This document shows, piece by piece, positions 32,313 to 40,958 of a DNA stretch of 63,235 nt. Positions within the stretch are counted from its first letter, which is position 1; each line of letters opens with the position of its first letter. Origin of the DNA: CAWVWD01 sp965662365. Its GTDB lineage: Bacteria > Bacteroidota > Bacteroidia > Chitinophagales > Saprospiraceae. The stretch spans positions 1-63,235 of the forward strand of contig CBFIHR010000019.1 in the NCBI GenBank assembly GCA_965662365.1, given 5' to 3'. The notes under the pieces are model-generated. The model made no database searches and had not been told where the DNA came from. It worked only from the letters and a program-made list of their open reading frames with translations. Position numbers and translations under genes: made by a program.

Positions 32313-34454
32313 TTAAGCGTTTACTAAACCTTTTGACTTTGCAATTACCTCATCAGCAATTCCTCTCGGTGCTTCCGCAAAGTGAGAAAACTCCATAGAT
32401 GATGATGCACGACCTGAAGATATTGTACGTAAATGTGTTACGTAACCAAACATTTGAGATAAAGGTACATCTGCTTTAATAATTACACCTGTTCCTTTAG
32501 TATCTTGTCCTTTGATCATACCACGACGACGATTCAAATCACCAATGATACCACCCATGTAATCTTCTGGCGTTGTCACTTCTAACTTCATGATAGGTTC
32601 TAAAATCTTAGGACCACATTTCGCAGCTGCTGCCTTGAAACCTTCTTTTGCACAAAGCTCGAATGCAATAGGTTTTGAATCGACAGCGTGCATAGATCCG
32701 TCATAAACACGAACCTTCATACTATCAATAGAATAACCTGCTAACACTCCATTATCCATCATTGAACGGAAACCATCTTTGATAGGCTTGACATAATTCT
32801 TATCGATAGCTCCACCGAAAATATTCCACTCAAATTGTAATTTTTCTTTTCCACTTTTGAATTCTTCGCTTTCTAAGAACTCCTCATCTGCTGGCCCTAA
32901 TTCGAATTCCATATCCGCAAACAAACCTGAACCACCTGATTGTTTTTTCAAACGCTCACGGTGTGAAACAGAACCTGTTAATGCTTCTTTGTAAGAAACT
33001 TGAGGCTCACCTTGATTACACTCAACTCCGAACTCACGCTTCAAGCGATCGACGATAATTTCCAAGTGTAACTCACCCATACCACGGATGATTGTTTGAC
33101 CTGTTTCTTCGTTATTATTTACTTTGAAAGTCGGATCCTCTTCCGCTAATTTTGATAAAGCAATTCCTAATTTGTCTAAGTCCTTTTGAGTCTTAGGCTC
33201 GATTGCTAAACCAATTACTGGCTCAGGGAAAGTCATACTTTCTAAAGAAATAGGGTGATCAGGATCACAGATTGTATCTCCTGTTCTTAAGTCTTTGAAA
33301 CCAACTGCTGCTGCAATATCTCCTGCTTCAACACCATCAATCTGCTCTTGCTTATTAGCATGCATTTGATAGATACGAGAGATACGTTCTTTTTTACCAG
33401 AACGAGTATTCAATACATAAGAACCTGAATCCAATTTACCTGAATAAACACGTAAGAACGCCAAACGTCCAACATATTTATCTGTAGTAATTTTGAATAC
33501 TAAAGCTGAAAACGGCTCATCAGAATCTGGCTGACGAGTTTCGATTTCTTCTGTATCTGGATTCACACCATTGATTCCTTCAATATCTAAAGGTGAAGGT
33601 AACAAAGCACAAACTGTATCTAACATTGTCTGAACACCTTTATTTTTAAAGGCAGAACCACACATCATTGGGATACACTTCATATCAATTACCGCTTCAC
33701 GCAATGCTCCAAGAATTTCCTCTTCTGTGATCGATTCAGGATCTTCGAAGAACTTTTCCATTAAAGCATCATCGTATTCTGCTACCGTTTCCATTAACTT
33801 TTCACGGTATTCTTCAACTGTATCTACTAAATCAGCTGGGATTTCAACAACATCAAAAGTTTTTCCTTGAGTATCATCATGCCAAACGATTGCCTGATTT
33901 CTAATTAAATCAACCACTCCTTTGAAATCGTCCTCTGCTCCGATAGGAATCTGCAAAGGAACAGGATTTCCACCCAACATTTCTTTAACTTGATTACAAA
34001 CTTCAAGGAAGTTAGCACCCTGACGATCCATTTTATTAACGAACCCTAAACGAGGTACTTTATATCTGTCGGCCTGTCTCCAAACTGTCTCAGATTGTGG
34101 CTCAACACCAGAAACTGCACAGAACAACGAAACAACACCATCTAATACACGTAATGAGCGTTCAACTTCTACTGTGAAATCAACGTGTCCCGGAGTATCA
34201 ATGATATTTACTGCGTAGCTATCACCTTTCCAGTTCCAGTTGGTTTTTGTAGCGGCTGATGTAATAGTGATACCACGTTCTTGCTCCTGCTCCATGTGAT
34301 CCATAGTCGCTGCTCCGTCGTGAACCTCACCAATTTTGTGTGTCAACCCGGTGTAATAAAGGATACGCTCTGTTGTTGTAGTTTTACCTGCGTCAATGTG
34401 AGCTGCGATTCCGATATTACGAGTGTATCTTAAATCTGTTTTTGTAGCTGCCAT
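32313..34454 (-). CDS. fusA: Elongation factor G
   Basis: The GTPase that drives translocation of tRNA and mRNA on the ribosome. The G1 motif is AAHIDAGKTTTTERIL, G2 and G3 follow in RGITITSAA and DTPGHVDF, and G4 is NKMDR. Domain II, the domain IV tip (GSGLFADMEFELGPADEEF region) and domain V (EPIMKLEVTTPEDYMGGIIGDLNRRRG) are all present. At 713 residues it is the full-length canonical factor. It lies between rpsG and rpsJ. Confidence 0.99.
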   Translation of the reverse strand: MAATKTDLRYTRNIGIAAHIDAGKTTTTERILYYTGLTHKIGEVHDGAATMDHMEQEQERGITITSAATKTNWNWKGDSYAVNIIDTPGHVDFTVEVERSLRVLDGVVSLFCAVSGVEPQSETVWRQADRYKVPRLGFVNKMDRQGANFLEVCNQVKEMLGGNPVPLQIPIGAEDDFKGVVDLIRNQAIVWHDDTQGKTFDVVEIPADLVDTVEEYREKLMETVAEYDDALMEKFFEDPESITEEEILGALREAVIDMKCIPMMCGSAFKNKGVQTMLDTVCALLPSPLDIEGINGVNPDTEEIETRQPDSDEPFSALVFKITTDKYVGRLAFLRVYSGKLDSGSYVLNTRSGKKERISRIYQMHANKQEQIDGVEAGDIAAAVGFKDLRTGDTICDPDHPISLESMTFPEPVIGLAIEPKTQKDLDKLGIALSKLAEEDPTFKVNNNEETGQTIIRGMGELHLEIIVDRLKREFGVECNQGEPQVSYKEALTGSVSHRERLKKQSGGSGLFADMEFELGPADEEFLESEEFKSGKEKLQFEWNIFGGAIDKNYVKPIKDGFRSMMDNGVLAGYSIDSMKVRVYDGSMHAVDSKPIAFELCAKEGFKAAAAKCGPKILEPIMKLEVTTPEDYMGGIIGDLNRRRGMIKGQDTKGTGVIIKADVPLSQMFGYVTHLRTISSGRASSSMEFSHFAEAPRGIADEVIAKSKGLVNA

Positions 34455-34503
34455 GATAAATAAATTATAAAAGTTGCTTTTTTAAATATGAACCTTCACT
34501 AAA

Positions 34504-34971
34504 TTATACTCTAAAGTGAGCAAATGCCTTATTAGACTCTGCCATTTTGTGAGTATCCTCCTTACGTTTTACAGATGCACCTTCGCCTTTAGCTGCAGCC
34601 ATTAACTCGGCAGCAAGCTTTTGAGCCATACCTTTACCACTGCGTTTGCGGGCAAATTTAATTAACCATTTCATTGAAATTGAAATCTTGCGGGCACCGC
34701 GGATTTCTGTAGGGATTTGGAAAGTTGCACCACCTATACGGCGGCTACGTACCTCAACTTGAGGCATTGCGTTGTTCACGGCTTTTTTCCACACATCGTG
34801 TGGGTTATCGCCAGTACGTTTCTCAATAATGTCCATTGCATCATAAAATACTTGGAAAGCAGTAGATTTTTTACCGCTGACCATCATATTATTTACGAAA
34901 CGTGTTACCATAGCGTCATTGAATCTTGGATCCGGTGTGATGACGCGTTTTTGTGGTTTTCTTTTTCTCAT
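34504..34971 (-). CDS. rpsG: 30S ribosomal protein S7
   Basis: A primary binder of the 16S 3' domain and, in E. coli, the repressor of the str operon. It starts MRKRKPQKRVITPDPRFND and contains VTRFVNNMMVSGKKSTAFQVFYDAMD and EVRSRRIGGATFQIPTEI. Its 155 residues are normal. It is separated from rpsL by a structured spacer of 251 bases, the longest in the whole cluster. Confidence 0.99.
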   Translation of the reverse strand: MRKRKPQKRVITPDPRFNDAMVTRFVNNMMVSGKKSTAFQVFYDAMDIIEKRTGDNPHDVWKKAVNNAMPQVEVRSRRIGGATFQIPTEIRGARKISISMKWLIKFARKRSGKGMAQKLAAELMAAAKGEGASVKRKEDTHKMAESNKAFAHFRV

Positions 34972-35104
34972 CTAACTTGAATGAGTTTTCGTTTAAACCT
35001 AAATATTTTTACATCTCAAAGATTGATTCTCTACAAATAATTCTTAATAAATACTACTGAACTATTTGATAATCAATATGTCAATCTTCTTTACTTTGCT
35101 GTGG

Positions 35105-35202
35105 GTTTATCGCTCTTCCGAGAGAGAAACACTCCTTCAATTCTGACCTTTTGTCGGAATTTACTTCAACAAACAATTTCGCTTTTGTAGGCTAATTGTT
35201 TG
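35105..35202 (-). promoter_or_regulatory. Three hairpins in the rpsL-rpsG spacer (candidate S7-responsive element)
   Basis: On the minus strand, in order: CAAACAATT/AATTGTTTG (9 pairs; plus positions 35170-35202), ATTCxGAC/GTCxGAAT (35140-35160) and GTTT-CTCT/AGAG-AAAC (35105-35130). In E. coli, S7 binds the rpsL-rpsG spacer to control the str operon. The position here is the same but the sequence looks different, so the role is inferred. Confidence 0.45.
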
Positions 35203-35222
35203 AATCAATAAAAATGAACTGA

Positions 35223-35597
35223 TTATTTCTTAGAACGTTTTGCTCCATACTTTGAACGTGATTGCTGTCTTTCGCTCACGCCAGCCGTATCTAAAGTACC
35301 ACGTACGATTGTATAACGTACACCCGGTAAATCTTTCACACGACCTCCTCTAATCAATACAATTGAGTGCTCCTGAAGATTGTGACCTTCTCCTGGAATG
35401 TAGGCGATAACCTCTAAGCCATTACTTAAACGTACCTTCGCTACTTTACGAAGTGCTGAGTTCGGCTTCTTAGGGGTAGTCGTGTAAACACGAGTACAAA
35501 CACCACGTTTTTGTGGACAGCGATCTAAAGCACGAGATTTACTCAACTTTACAATCTGCTTTCTCCCTTTGCGAACCAATTGGTTTATTGTTGGCAT
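35223..35597 (-). CDS. rpsL: 30S ribosomal protein S12
   Basis: The decoding-site protein of the 30S subunit. It shows MPTINQLVRKGRKQI, TTPKKPNSALRKVAKVRLSNG and HSIVLIRGGRVKDLPGVRYTIVRG. The residues tied to streptomycin resistance are wild type here: the lysine in PKKPNS and the lysine in GRVKDLPG. Its 124 residues are normal. It is the first gene of the merged str-S10-spc-alpha unit and has a strong upstream promoter. Confidence 0.99.
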   Translation of the reverse strand: MPTINQLVRKGRKQIVKLSKSRALDRCPQKRGVCTRVYTTTPKKPNSALRKVAKVRLSNGLEVIAYIPGEGHNLQEHSIVLIRGGRVKDLPGVRYTIVRGTLDTAGVSERQQSRSKYGAKRSKK

Positions 35598-35650
35598 AAA
35601 AAAAAATTATAATAATTAATTTAATAATTAAAGTTATCGTAACTAATTGT

Positions 35651-35703
35651 TTTGCAATATATTGAGTTATGTGCGGACACACTTCCCTCAAAAGCGATGC
35701 AAA
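35651..35703 (-). promoter_or_regulatory. Structured rpsL leader
   Basis: Nested inverted pairs on the minus strand: TTTGCA/TGCAAA outside, TTGAG/CTCAA inside, and TGTG-TCCG-CACA at the tip. The outermost arm overlaps the promoter box. The core resembles the rplP leader (TTTTnAGGG...TGTGTCC at almost the same distance from the box). Confidence 0.5.
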
Positions 35704-35730
35704 GGTATAATTAATTTCTATAACTACAAA
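35700..35730 (-). promoter_or_regulatory. Promoter of the str/S10/spc/alpha ribosomal unit
   Basis: TTTG at 35727-35730 and TACCTTTG at 35700-35707 (minus strand) are separated by exactly 19 bases, matching the Bacteroidota sigma-ABfr consensus fully. It implies a leader of roughly 95 bases before rpsL. Confidence 0.85.
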
Positions 35731-35818
35731 AATATATCTATTAATTTTTTTAAACTTAACCGTCTTACGTCATTTTTTTTTCACAGTAAGTATTATTTCC
35801 CCTGTTTTTCTGCGATTC

Positions 35819-36673
35819 TCATCGTATCAACAAAACAGGAATATGCCATTCCATCTGACTGACTTTTGCCGCCACACTTCCTAACTGAAAGCCTGTCACT
35901 TGATTACGACCTTTCAGCCCAATGACAAGAAGGTCTGCTTGATTTCTTGCCGCATAATCATAAATCCTTTGAGCAATACCTTTTCCTTCTCCTGATAGAA
36001 ACTGACACTCGACATTAATCTTCGTATTATTAATAATTTTTTGATACGATTTTTTGGCATTTTCCAATAAGGATTTGTTCGCCTTCTCTTCCGGAACATA
36101 AGGAAAAAACCAACGAGGTAATTGATATACATGAAGCGGCACTAAGTCAGTTTTACTACTCTCTGAAATTTCAAAAGCGGCATTTAACACCAATTTAGAA
36201 TGTTTTGAAAAATCAACTGGAACAACAACTTTCGAGATCCGTTGATAAGCCCAATCAGGAACCAATAAAACGGACTTTTCTGTCAATCGCAAGATTTTGT
36301 TTACCTGAACGCCTGTCCCTTTAAAGGCATTTTTTTTACCCAAAACAATAGCGTCTACCTTGAGTTCGTTTGCTACTTTTGTTAGCGTATGTGCCGTAGA
36401 AGCAGATTGTTTCACAATCGTATATCGTTTGACTTCGCTTTCGCTAAAAACCCCTTCAATTTTTTCATTCATCTCCTCCAAAACTAGTTGCTCTAAGGGT
36501 TTACCAATTTCTGCCAGTATAACGTCAATCGAATCAGGCAAGTCATAACTTTTAATATTATGAACGAAATATAGTTCTTTTGTCTCAAATTGATGAATAA
36601 AAAACTGAATATAATCTAACAGAAAATCATCCATTTCCGTCAAGTCTAAGGCTACTAATAATCGTTTAAACAT
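35819..36673 (-). CDS. Universal stress protein, two tandem UspA domains
   Basis: A cytoplasmic nucleotide-binding stress protein. Domain 1 (MFKRLLVALDLTEMDD onward, about residues 1-140) and domain 2 (ISKVVVPVDFSKHSK to the end) each have the Usp beta-alpha fold. The second ends with DLLVIGLKGRNQVTGFQLGSVAAKV, close to the ATP-binding G-2x-G-9x-G(S/T) pattern. I chose the ATG at 36673, because the frame extending to 36721 runs through a palindrome and the Usp fold starts at MFKRLL. It lies 58 bases after the BCCT transporter gene on the same strand, beside an osmotic channel, which suggests an osmotic or stress role. Confidence 0.92.
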   Translation of the reverse strand: MFKRLLVALDLTEMDDFLLDYIQFFIHQFETKELYFVHNIKSYDLPDSIDVILAEIGKPLEQLVLEEMNEKIEGVFSESEVKRYTIVKQSASTAHTLTKVANELKVDAIVLGKKNAFKGTGVQVNKILRLTEKSVLLVPDWAYQRISKVVVPVDFSKHSKLVLNAAFEISESSKTDLVPLHVYQLPRWFFPYVPEEKANKSLLENAKKSYQKIINNTKINVECQFLSGEGKGIAQRIYDYAARNQADLLVIGLKGRNQVTGFQLGSVAAKVSQMEWHIPVLLIR

Positions 36674-36685
36674 TTTTTTGATTTG

Positions 36686-36725
36686 AGATATGAGATTTGA
36701 GATAATTTGCTCAAATCTCATATCT
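36686..36725. terminator. Hairpin between the BCCT and universal-stress genes
   Basis: Perfect 16-base arms AGATATGAGATTTGAG/CTCAAATCTCATATCT enclose an 8-base loop. No U-run follows on the minus strand, so it could attenuate or protect mRNA ends as well as terminate. The GAGAT-type words recur in the susC-susD spacer. Confidence 0.55.
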
Positions 36726-36731
36726 GATTTC

Positions 36732-38333
36732 TTATTTCTCCTTTCTTTTTTCTACTAAATCTTTAATCACATCTTGATACGCTTTGCGTTCTTTCACTTT
36801 TTCGGCCTTTTCCATTTCCTCTACCTCCTCATTTAAGCCTTTTAATAAAGAAAAACACATCACAATCAAAATAGCTGCAAATGGTAAACCTGATAAAACC
36901 GAAGCCGTTTGTAAGGCTTTTAAGCCGCCACCTAAAAGCAAAGTTGCTGCAACGGCTCCTTCGGTTGTTGCCCAAAAAATACGCTGTCCGACAGGTGCGT
37001 CTAATTTTCCGCCTGCAGTAATGCTATCAATCACCAGCGATCCTGAGTCTGAAGAAGTTACAAAGAAACTCGTAATTAAAGCAATTCCGACAAAAGAAGT
37101 CACCGAAGCTAAAGGATATTCGTCTAACATTACAAATAAAGCCGTTGAAATATTTTCACGAACGGCTGAAGAGATCTCGGCTGTACCTTGTAGTTCCAAA
37201 AACATCGCAGACCCTCCAAAAACAGACATCCACAAGAAAGTCAATAAAGACGGCACTAAAATTACACCTAAGAAAAACTCTCGAACAGTACGCCCTTTCG
37301 ATACTCTTGCGATAAACATAGCCACGAAAGGCGACCAAGATATCCACCAAGCCCAATAGAAAATCGTCCAATCATTTTGCCAGTGCGTGAGTGCACCATC
37401 TTTCATATTGTAAACTTCCGTCCAAGCTCCCAGACTTATCATTTCTTGAAAATAAGCACCAGTGTTTTGTACAAAAGAGTCTAACAAGAAAATCGTTGGG
37501 CCCAAAATCAACATTGACACTAAAAACACAATTGCCAAACGCATATTCAATTCACTTAATACACGAACGCCTTTATCCAACCCTAAGACAACCGAAACCG
37601 TAGCTGCTCCTGTGATTACAGCGATTAAAATAACGTGTGTCGTTGTTGTATTTGGAATATTGAATAAATAGTTCAAGCCCGCCCCAACTTGTTGAACGCC
37701 TAAGCCAAGAGTTGTCGCTAAACCAAAAAGCGTCGCCACAACCGCTATTACATCAATGACATTTCCAATTGTTCCATAAATTCTATCTCCTAAAAGTGGA
37801 TAAAAAACAGAGCGTAGTGTCAGCGGTAATTTTTTATTAAACGTAAAGAAAGCCAGTGCCAGTCCTAAAACTGCATAAATCGCCCAAGCGTGTAAACCAT
37901 AATGTAAAAAGGTGAATTTCATAGCCGTTCGTGCGGCTTCAGTTTTTGACATTCCGTCCGTCAAAATCGGATCAGAGAAGTGATACATCGGTTCTCCAAC
38001 ACCATAAAACAATAGACCGATGCCCAACCCCGCACTAAATAACATGGAAAACCACGCAAACGTCGAAAACTCGGGTTCTGCATTTTTTCCGCCTAAGCGG
38101 ATTCTACCCGTTTTACTGAAAGCGAAATAAATCGCAAATGCAAAGAAGATGTTTACAGCTAAGACGAAAAACCAACCAGCATTTGTCGTGATTCCAGTTT
38201 GTATAGTTGAAAAAACCTGTTCCATCGGTTTTCCGATTATCAACGTTAAAGCTATAAATAAAATAATGATAATAGAGGCAGGATAAAATACAGGTGCGTA
38301 TATATCGAAATATTTATTCGTTTGATTACTCAT
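36732..38333 (-). CDS. BCCT-family betaine/choline/carnitine transporter
   Basis: A secondary transporter for compatible solutes such as glycine betaine or choline, with about 12 membrane helices. Family landmarks are FAWFSMLFSAGLGIGLLFYGVGEP near residue 95 and the aromatic BCCT signature NDWTIFYWAWWISWSPFVAMFIARVSKGR near 320. Its 533 residues match the family. The C-terminus is long, charged and cytoplasmic (EEVEEMEKAEKVKERK), a region that senses osmotic stress in some members. It lies 74 bases after an MscS-type channel gene on the same strand. The substrate cannot be fixed from sequence. Confidence 0.96.
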   Translation of the reverse strand: MSNQTNKYFDIYAPVFYPASIIIILFIALTLIIGKPMEQVFSTIQTGITTNAGWFFVLAVNIFFAFAIYFAFSKTGRIRLGGKNAEPEFSTFAWFSMLFSAGLGIGLLFYGVGEPMYHFSDPILTDGMSKTEAARTAMKFTFLHYGLHAWAIYAVLGLALAFFTFNKKLPLTLRSVFYPLLGDRIYGTIGNVIDVIAVVATLFGLATTLGLGVQQVGAGLNYLFNIPNTTTTHVILIAVITGAATVSVVLGLDKGVRVLSELNMRLAIVFLVSMLILGPTIFLLDSFVQNTGAYFQEMISLGAWTEVYNMKDGALTHWQNDWTIFYWAWWISWSPFVAMFIARVSKGRTVREFFLGVILVPSLLTFLWMSVFGGSAMFLELQGTAEISSAVRENISTALFVMLDEYPLASVTSFVGIALITSFFVTSSDSGSLVIDSITAGGKLDAPVGQRIFWATTEGAVAATLLLGGGLKALQTASVLSGLPFAAILIVMCFSLLKGLNEEVEEMEKAEKVKERKAYQDVIKDLVEKRKEK

Positions 38334-38407
38334 TTTTTTTTATTAAATAATTCTTGAATTTTTTTGGTCCTTTCTAACGTATGAAAAAGACCAAAAACAC
38401 TCTAATT

Positions 38408-39271
38408 TTACTGTTTCATCGTTACTTGATAATCATGTGCATGAATATCATTTTGCTGAAAAGCCATGACTAATCCGCTTCGGATATCATTTCCTAACTC
38501 CCATGCTTTTGCCGGATTATCGCTCCATGTAGCGATCCAACATTTGTAGTAATGCTCTTCTAACCCCATTACCCAAAAAGTAGGATTTTCATAATCTGAA
38601 TAATTTGGACTTTGCTTCGCAATCTCTAAACACAGCCTTTTCAAAGTTTCTAAGTCCGTATCATAAGCGACCTTAAAACCAACCTTTTGCCATACGAAAG
38701 TGTCATTAATCGTATAATTAATAAACTCTTTTGTAATCATTTGACTATTCGGAATGACCAAACGCCGCCAATCCCAAATCTTCAAAATCGTGTGTGTTGT
38801 AGTAATATCCTCAATTGTACCGTATTGTTCGTCAATAATAACCGTATCACCGACCCGAAAAGGTTTGTTGAATGTGATAATAATTCCTGCTATAAAATTT
38901 TCAATCACAGGACGTGCAGCTATACCTGAAATTACAGCAGTTGACCCCAAAAAAACAGATACTAAAGTAGCAGGGATAAAATTTAGAAAAGGGACTATCA
39001 AAACGGCAACCCACAATGTTCCTAAGACGATAACCGTCATCGTTTCGATAATTGAAAAACGAGTTTCGATACTTTCCATCGCATCTGCCCTAAGCGATTG
39101 CAATGGATTATCCAATGGCGTTTCTGTTTGTGTTGAGCCTATCGTTTTTCGTTTTCTAAAACTTTGCTTACGCTGTCGTTCAACAGTTTTTAGTCGCCTT
39201 GTAATAACAAAAATGATAATAGGACCCAAAAGCCCTATTATCACCAAATAAATCAATTGATTTTCCGTCAT
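38408..39271 (-). CDS. MscS-type mechanosensitive ion channel
   Basis: A small-conductance tension-gated channel that releases solutes on hypo-osmotic shock. It has an N-terminal membrane helix, then a charged linker, then two hydrophobic segments (about residues 70-125). The pore-lining segment reads LGSTAVISGIAARPVIENFIAGIII. The beta-domain (VGDTVIIDEQYGTIEDITTTHTIL, DWRRLVIPNSQMITKEFINYT) follows, and then the alpha-beta C-terminal domain. Its 287 residues are of MscS size. It heads a BCCT-Usp group, giving uptake, release and stress functions in one row. Confidence 0.94.
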   Translation of the reverse strand: MTENQLIYLVIIGLLGPIIIFVITRRLKTVERQRKQSFRKRKTIGSTQTETPLDNPLQSLRADAMESIETRFSIIETMTVIVLGTLWVAVLIVPFLNFIPATLVSVFLGSTAVISGIAARPVIENFIAGIIITFNKPFRVGDTVIIDEQYGTIEDITTTHTILKIWDWRRLVIPNSQMITKEFINYTINDTFVWQKVGFKVAYDTDLETLKRLCLEIAKQSPNYSDYENPTFWVMGLEEHYYKCWIATWSDNPAKAWELGNDIRSGLVMAFQQNDIHAHDYQVTMKQ

Positions 39272-39302
39272 GTTTTAATGTTCGAGTATTTTGAATATTC
39301 AA

Positions 39303-39346
39303 ATGTTCAAGTGTTCGAGTGTTACAACATCCAAACACTTAAACAT
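39303..39346. terminator. Hairpin after the susD-like gene
   Basis: Arms ATGTTcAAGTGTT/AACACTTaAACAT pair over 13 positions with one mismatch, just past the susD-like stop. The region is made of repeated words such as GTTCGAGTGTT and GTTCAAGTGTT. Confidence 0.55.
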
Positions 39347-39358
39347 TCAATCAAACTA

Positions 39359-40858
39359 TTAAAAGTCAACCAGCCACATTTTTGCATTAAAGCTGTTTTC
39401 ACCACCTAAATTATCAACTGCGATTTGATAATTGTCAGTATTCAAACTCTGCTCCTCACCAGGATAAAGGAAACGCACAGGCATTTTATCGTTATTTACA
39501 TTTTCGCAGGTCGGTGACAAGAAGCGGATTTGACTAAAGTCTTCATTACTTTCTGCCAACCAACGACGTACCTCAAAGTACGATTCTAAACCATGAAAAT
39601 ACAACGCTAACCATTTTTGCTCCCAAATGTCCATACCTTCATCATAAGCCACACCAGAGTTATTGTAATAATCCTCAAAATCTGTATAACCAAACGGCAC
39701 AACATCCACTTGATGATAAGTCATTGATGCTGCAATTCCCGCTTTATAATGGTCTTCGATATTTGCAGTTGTATAGCCTTTCAAGGCCGCTTCCGCTAAC
39801 AAAAACTCAACTTCCGCATAGCTCATCAACACACCTTCTGCACGGTCAATGCCTAAAGCAGCTGCCGATACTTGACCTGGATAATCGTAATAGGCTGTAC
39901 CCAAACGAGAACCATTTTTCGGACAAGCAGAATTACTTTCTGAACCATTAATAGCACCTGAAAAATTTGTCGCTGCTACGTTTGAATAATCGTCATTATC
40001 TGGTCGAGCATAACGAGCCAAACGAGGATCGTTATAACCAGTCATTACCGTGTAAGCACTTGTTCCTAAAGCGACCGCATCGAAATCACCGATTTTTAAT
40101 GGTATCAAAGGATATTCATTCGGAAAATTGCCCGTGTAAGTCAAAGCAACATTATCGTCGTTACTCGATAATAAATCTGCTGAAGCCAAAGCCGCTATTT
40201 CACCGGAAACATCTTGCTTATTTGACAAATGCATCAATAAACGCAAACGTAATGAGTTCGCAAATTTCACCCATTGAGCAGCGTCGTTTCTTAAAAGGAT
40301 ATCGCCTTCGATAGTACCGCTACCATTCAATAAAGTGACGGCACGTTCTAACTCTGCTAACAAACCATTCGCACCATTATAAATATCAGATTGTGCATCA
40401 TAAGCAGGCGTGAAGTTGTCATTCAATACGCCACTGATTGCTTCCGAATAAGGAATGTCACCATAAGCATTAGTCAAAACAGAAAATGCCCAAGATTTCA
40501 TTACAACCGCAACACCTTCCATTTGCTCATTTCCGTTCGCTTTCGCCAAACGTTCTGCCTCGATGATGTTCGTCAAACCAGTGTACATATCTTCCCAAAC
40601 TGATGGAAAAGCATTCCAATTGTAAACATCAATCTCAGTACGTAGTGTCTTAGCCGTCAACTGTGCGGCGTTATTTCCCAACAAGTAAGCTTGATTAACC
40701 GAGGAATTGACTACCGTTCTCATTCCTGAAGTCAAGACGACGCTGGAGCTTACATTACTCGGTTCGTTCGGATTTTCGTTTAAAGTTTCGACTTCTTCAC
40801 ATGATGAAAATGCAAAGACTAATAATAGACTTAATATTTTTAATATGTTATTTCTCAT
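39359..40858 (-). CDS. SusD/RagB-family nutrient-binding outer-membrane lipoprotein
   Basis: The surface lid that captures glycan or peptide ligands for its SusC partner. The signal ends in the lipobox FSSC (Cys20). The TPR-like helical body of the SusD-like type follows, with WEDMYTGLTNIIEAERLAK and SWAFSVLTNAYGDIPYSEAI. RAEGVLMSYAEVEFLLAEAALKGY is the typical late block. Its 499 residues are usual. It lies 100 bases downstream of the SusC-like gene on the same strand. No carbohydrate-active enzyme is nearby, so the ligand is unknown. Confidence 0.95.
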   Translation of the reverse strand: MRNNILKILSLLLVFAFSSCEEVETLNENPNEPSNVSSSVVLTSGMRTVVNSSVNQAYLLGNNAAQLTAKTLRTEIDVYNWNAFPSVWEDMYTGLTNIIEAERLAKANGNEQMEGVAVVMKSWAFSVLTNAYGDIPYSEAISGVLNDNFTPAYDAQSDIYNGANGLLAELERAVTLLNGSGTIEGDILLRNDAAQWVKFANSLRLRLLMHLSNKQDVSGEIAALASADLLSSNDDNVALTYTGNFPNEYPLIPLKIGDFDAVALGTSAYTVMTGYNDPRLARYARPDNDDYSNVAATNFSGAINGSESNSACPKNGSRLGTAYYDYPGQVSAAALGIDRAEGVLMSYAEVEFLLAEAALKGYTTANIEDHYKAGIAASMTYHQVDVVPFGYTDFEDYYNNSGVAYDEGMDIWEQKWLALYFHGLESYFEVRRWLAESNEDFSQIRFLSPTCENVNNDKMPVRFLYPGEEQSLNTDNYQIAVDNLGGENSFNAKMWLVDF

Positions 40859-40884
40859 TTTTTGAATTTAGAATTTTAATAATT

Positions 40885-40945
40885 AGATGTGAGATAATAG
40901 ATAGGAGATCTGAGATATTTTATTGATATCTCAAATCTCACATCT
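40885..40945. repeat. Nested inverted repeats in the susC-susD spacer
   Basis: Outer arms AGATGTGAGAT/ATCTCACATCT and inner arms TGAGATAT/ATATCTCA are nested. The stretch is built from repeated GAGAT and ATCTC words. Between the two genes it could tune relative expression. Confidence 0.5.
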
Positions 40946-40958
40946 CAAGTCTCATATC

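Noticed and set aside
16520..35597. Ribosomal cluster as evidence of an unusual gene order
   Set aside because: The order rpsL-rpsG-fusA-rpsJ through rplQ is the standard merged str-S10-spc-alpha arrangement. Only the spacers and protein tails are noteworthy.
36674..36721. Longer start of the universal stress protein
   Set aside because: The extension is encoded by the palindrome at 36686-36725, while the Usp fold begins at MFKRLLVALDL.
36681..36730. CRISPR-like repeats in the GAGAT/ATCTC spacers
   Set aside because: The units are short, overlapping and without regular unique spacers; they form hairpins, not arrays.
36784..37359. A 191-codon open frame opposite the BCCT transporter gene
   Set aside because: It lies entirely antisense to a clear transporter gene, has low-complexity Lys/Ser/Thr composition and no recognisable domain. 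It is a shadow of the coding strand's codon bias.
38754..39251. A 165-codon open frame opposite the MscS-type gene
   Set aside because: It is antisense to a gene with an intact MscS fold, and its composition is that of a complementary-strand shadow.
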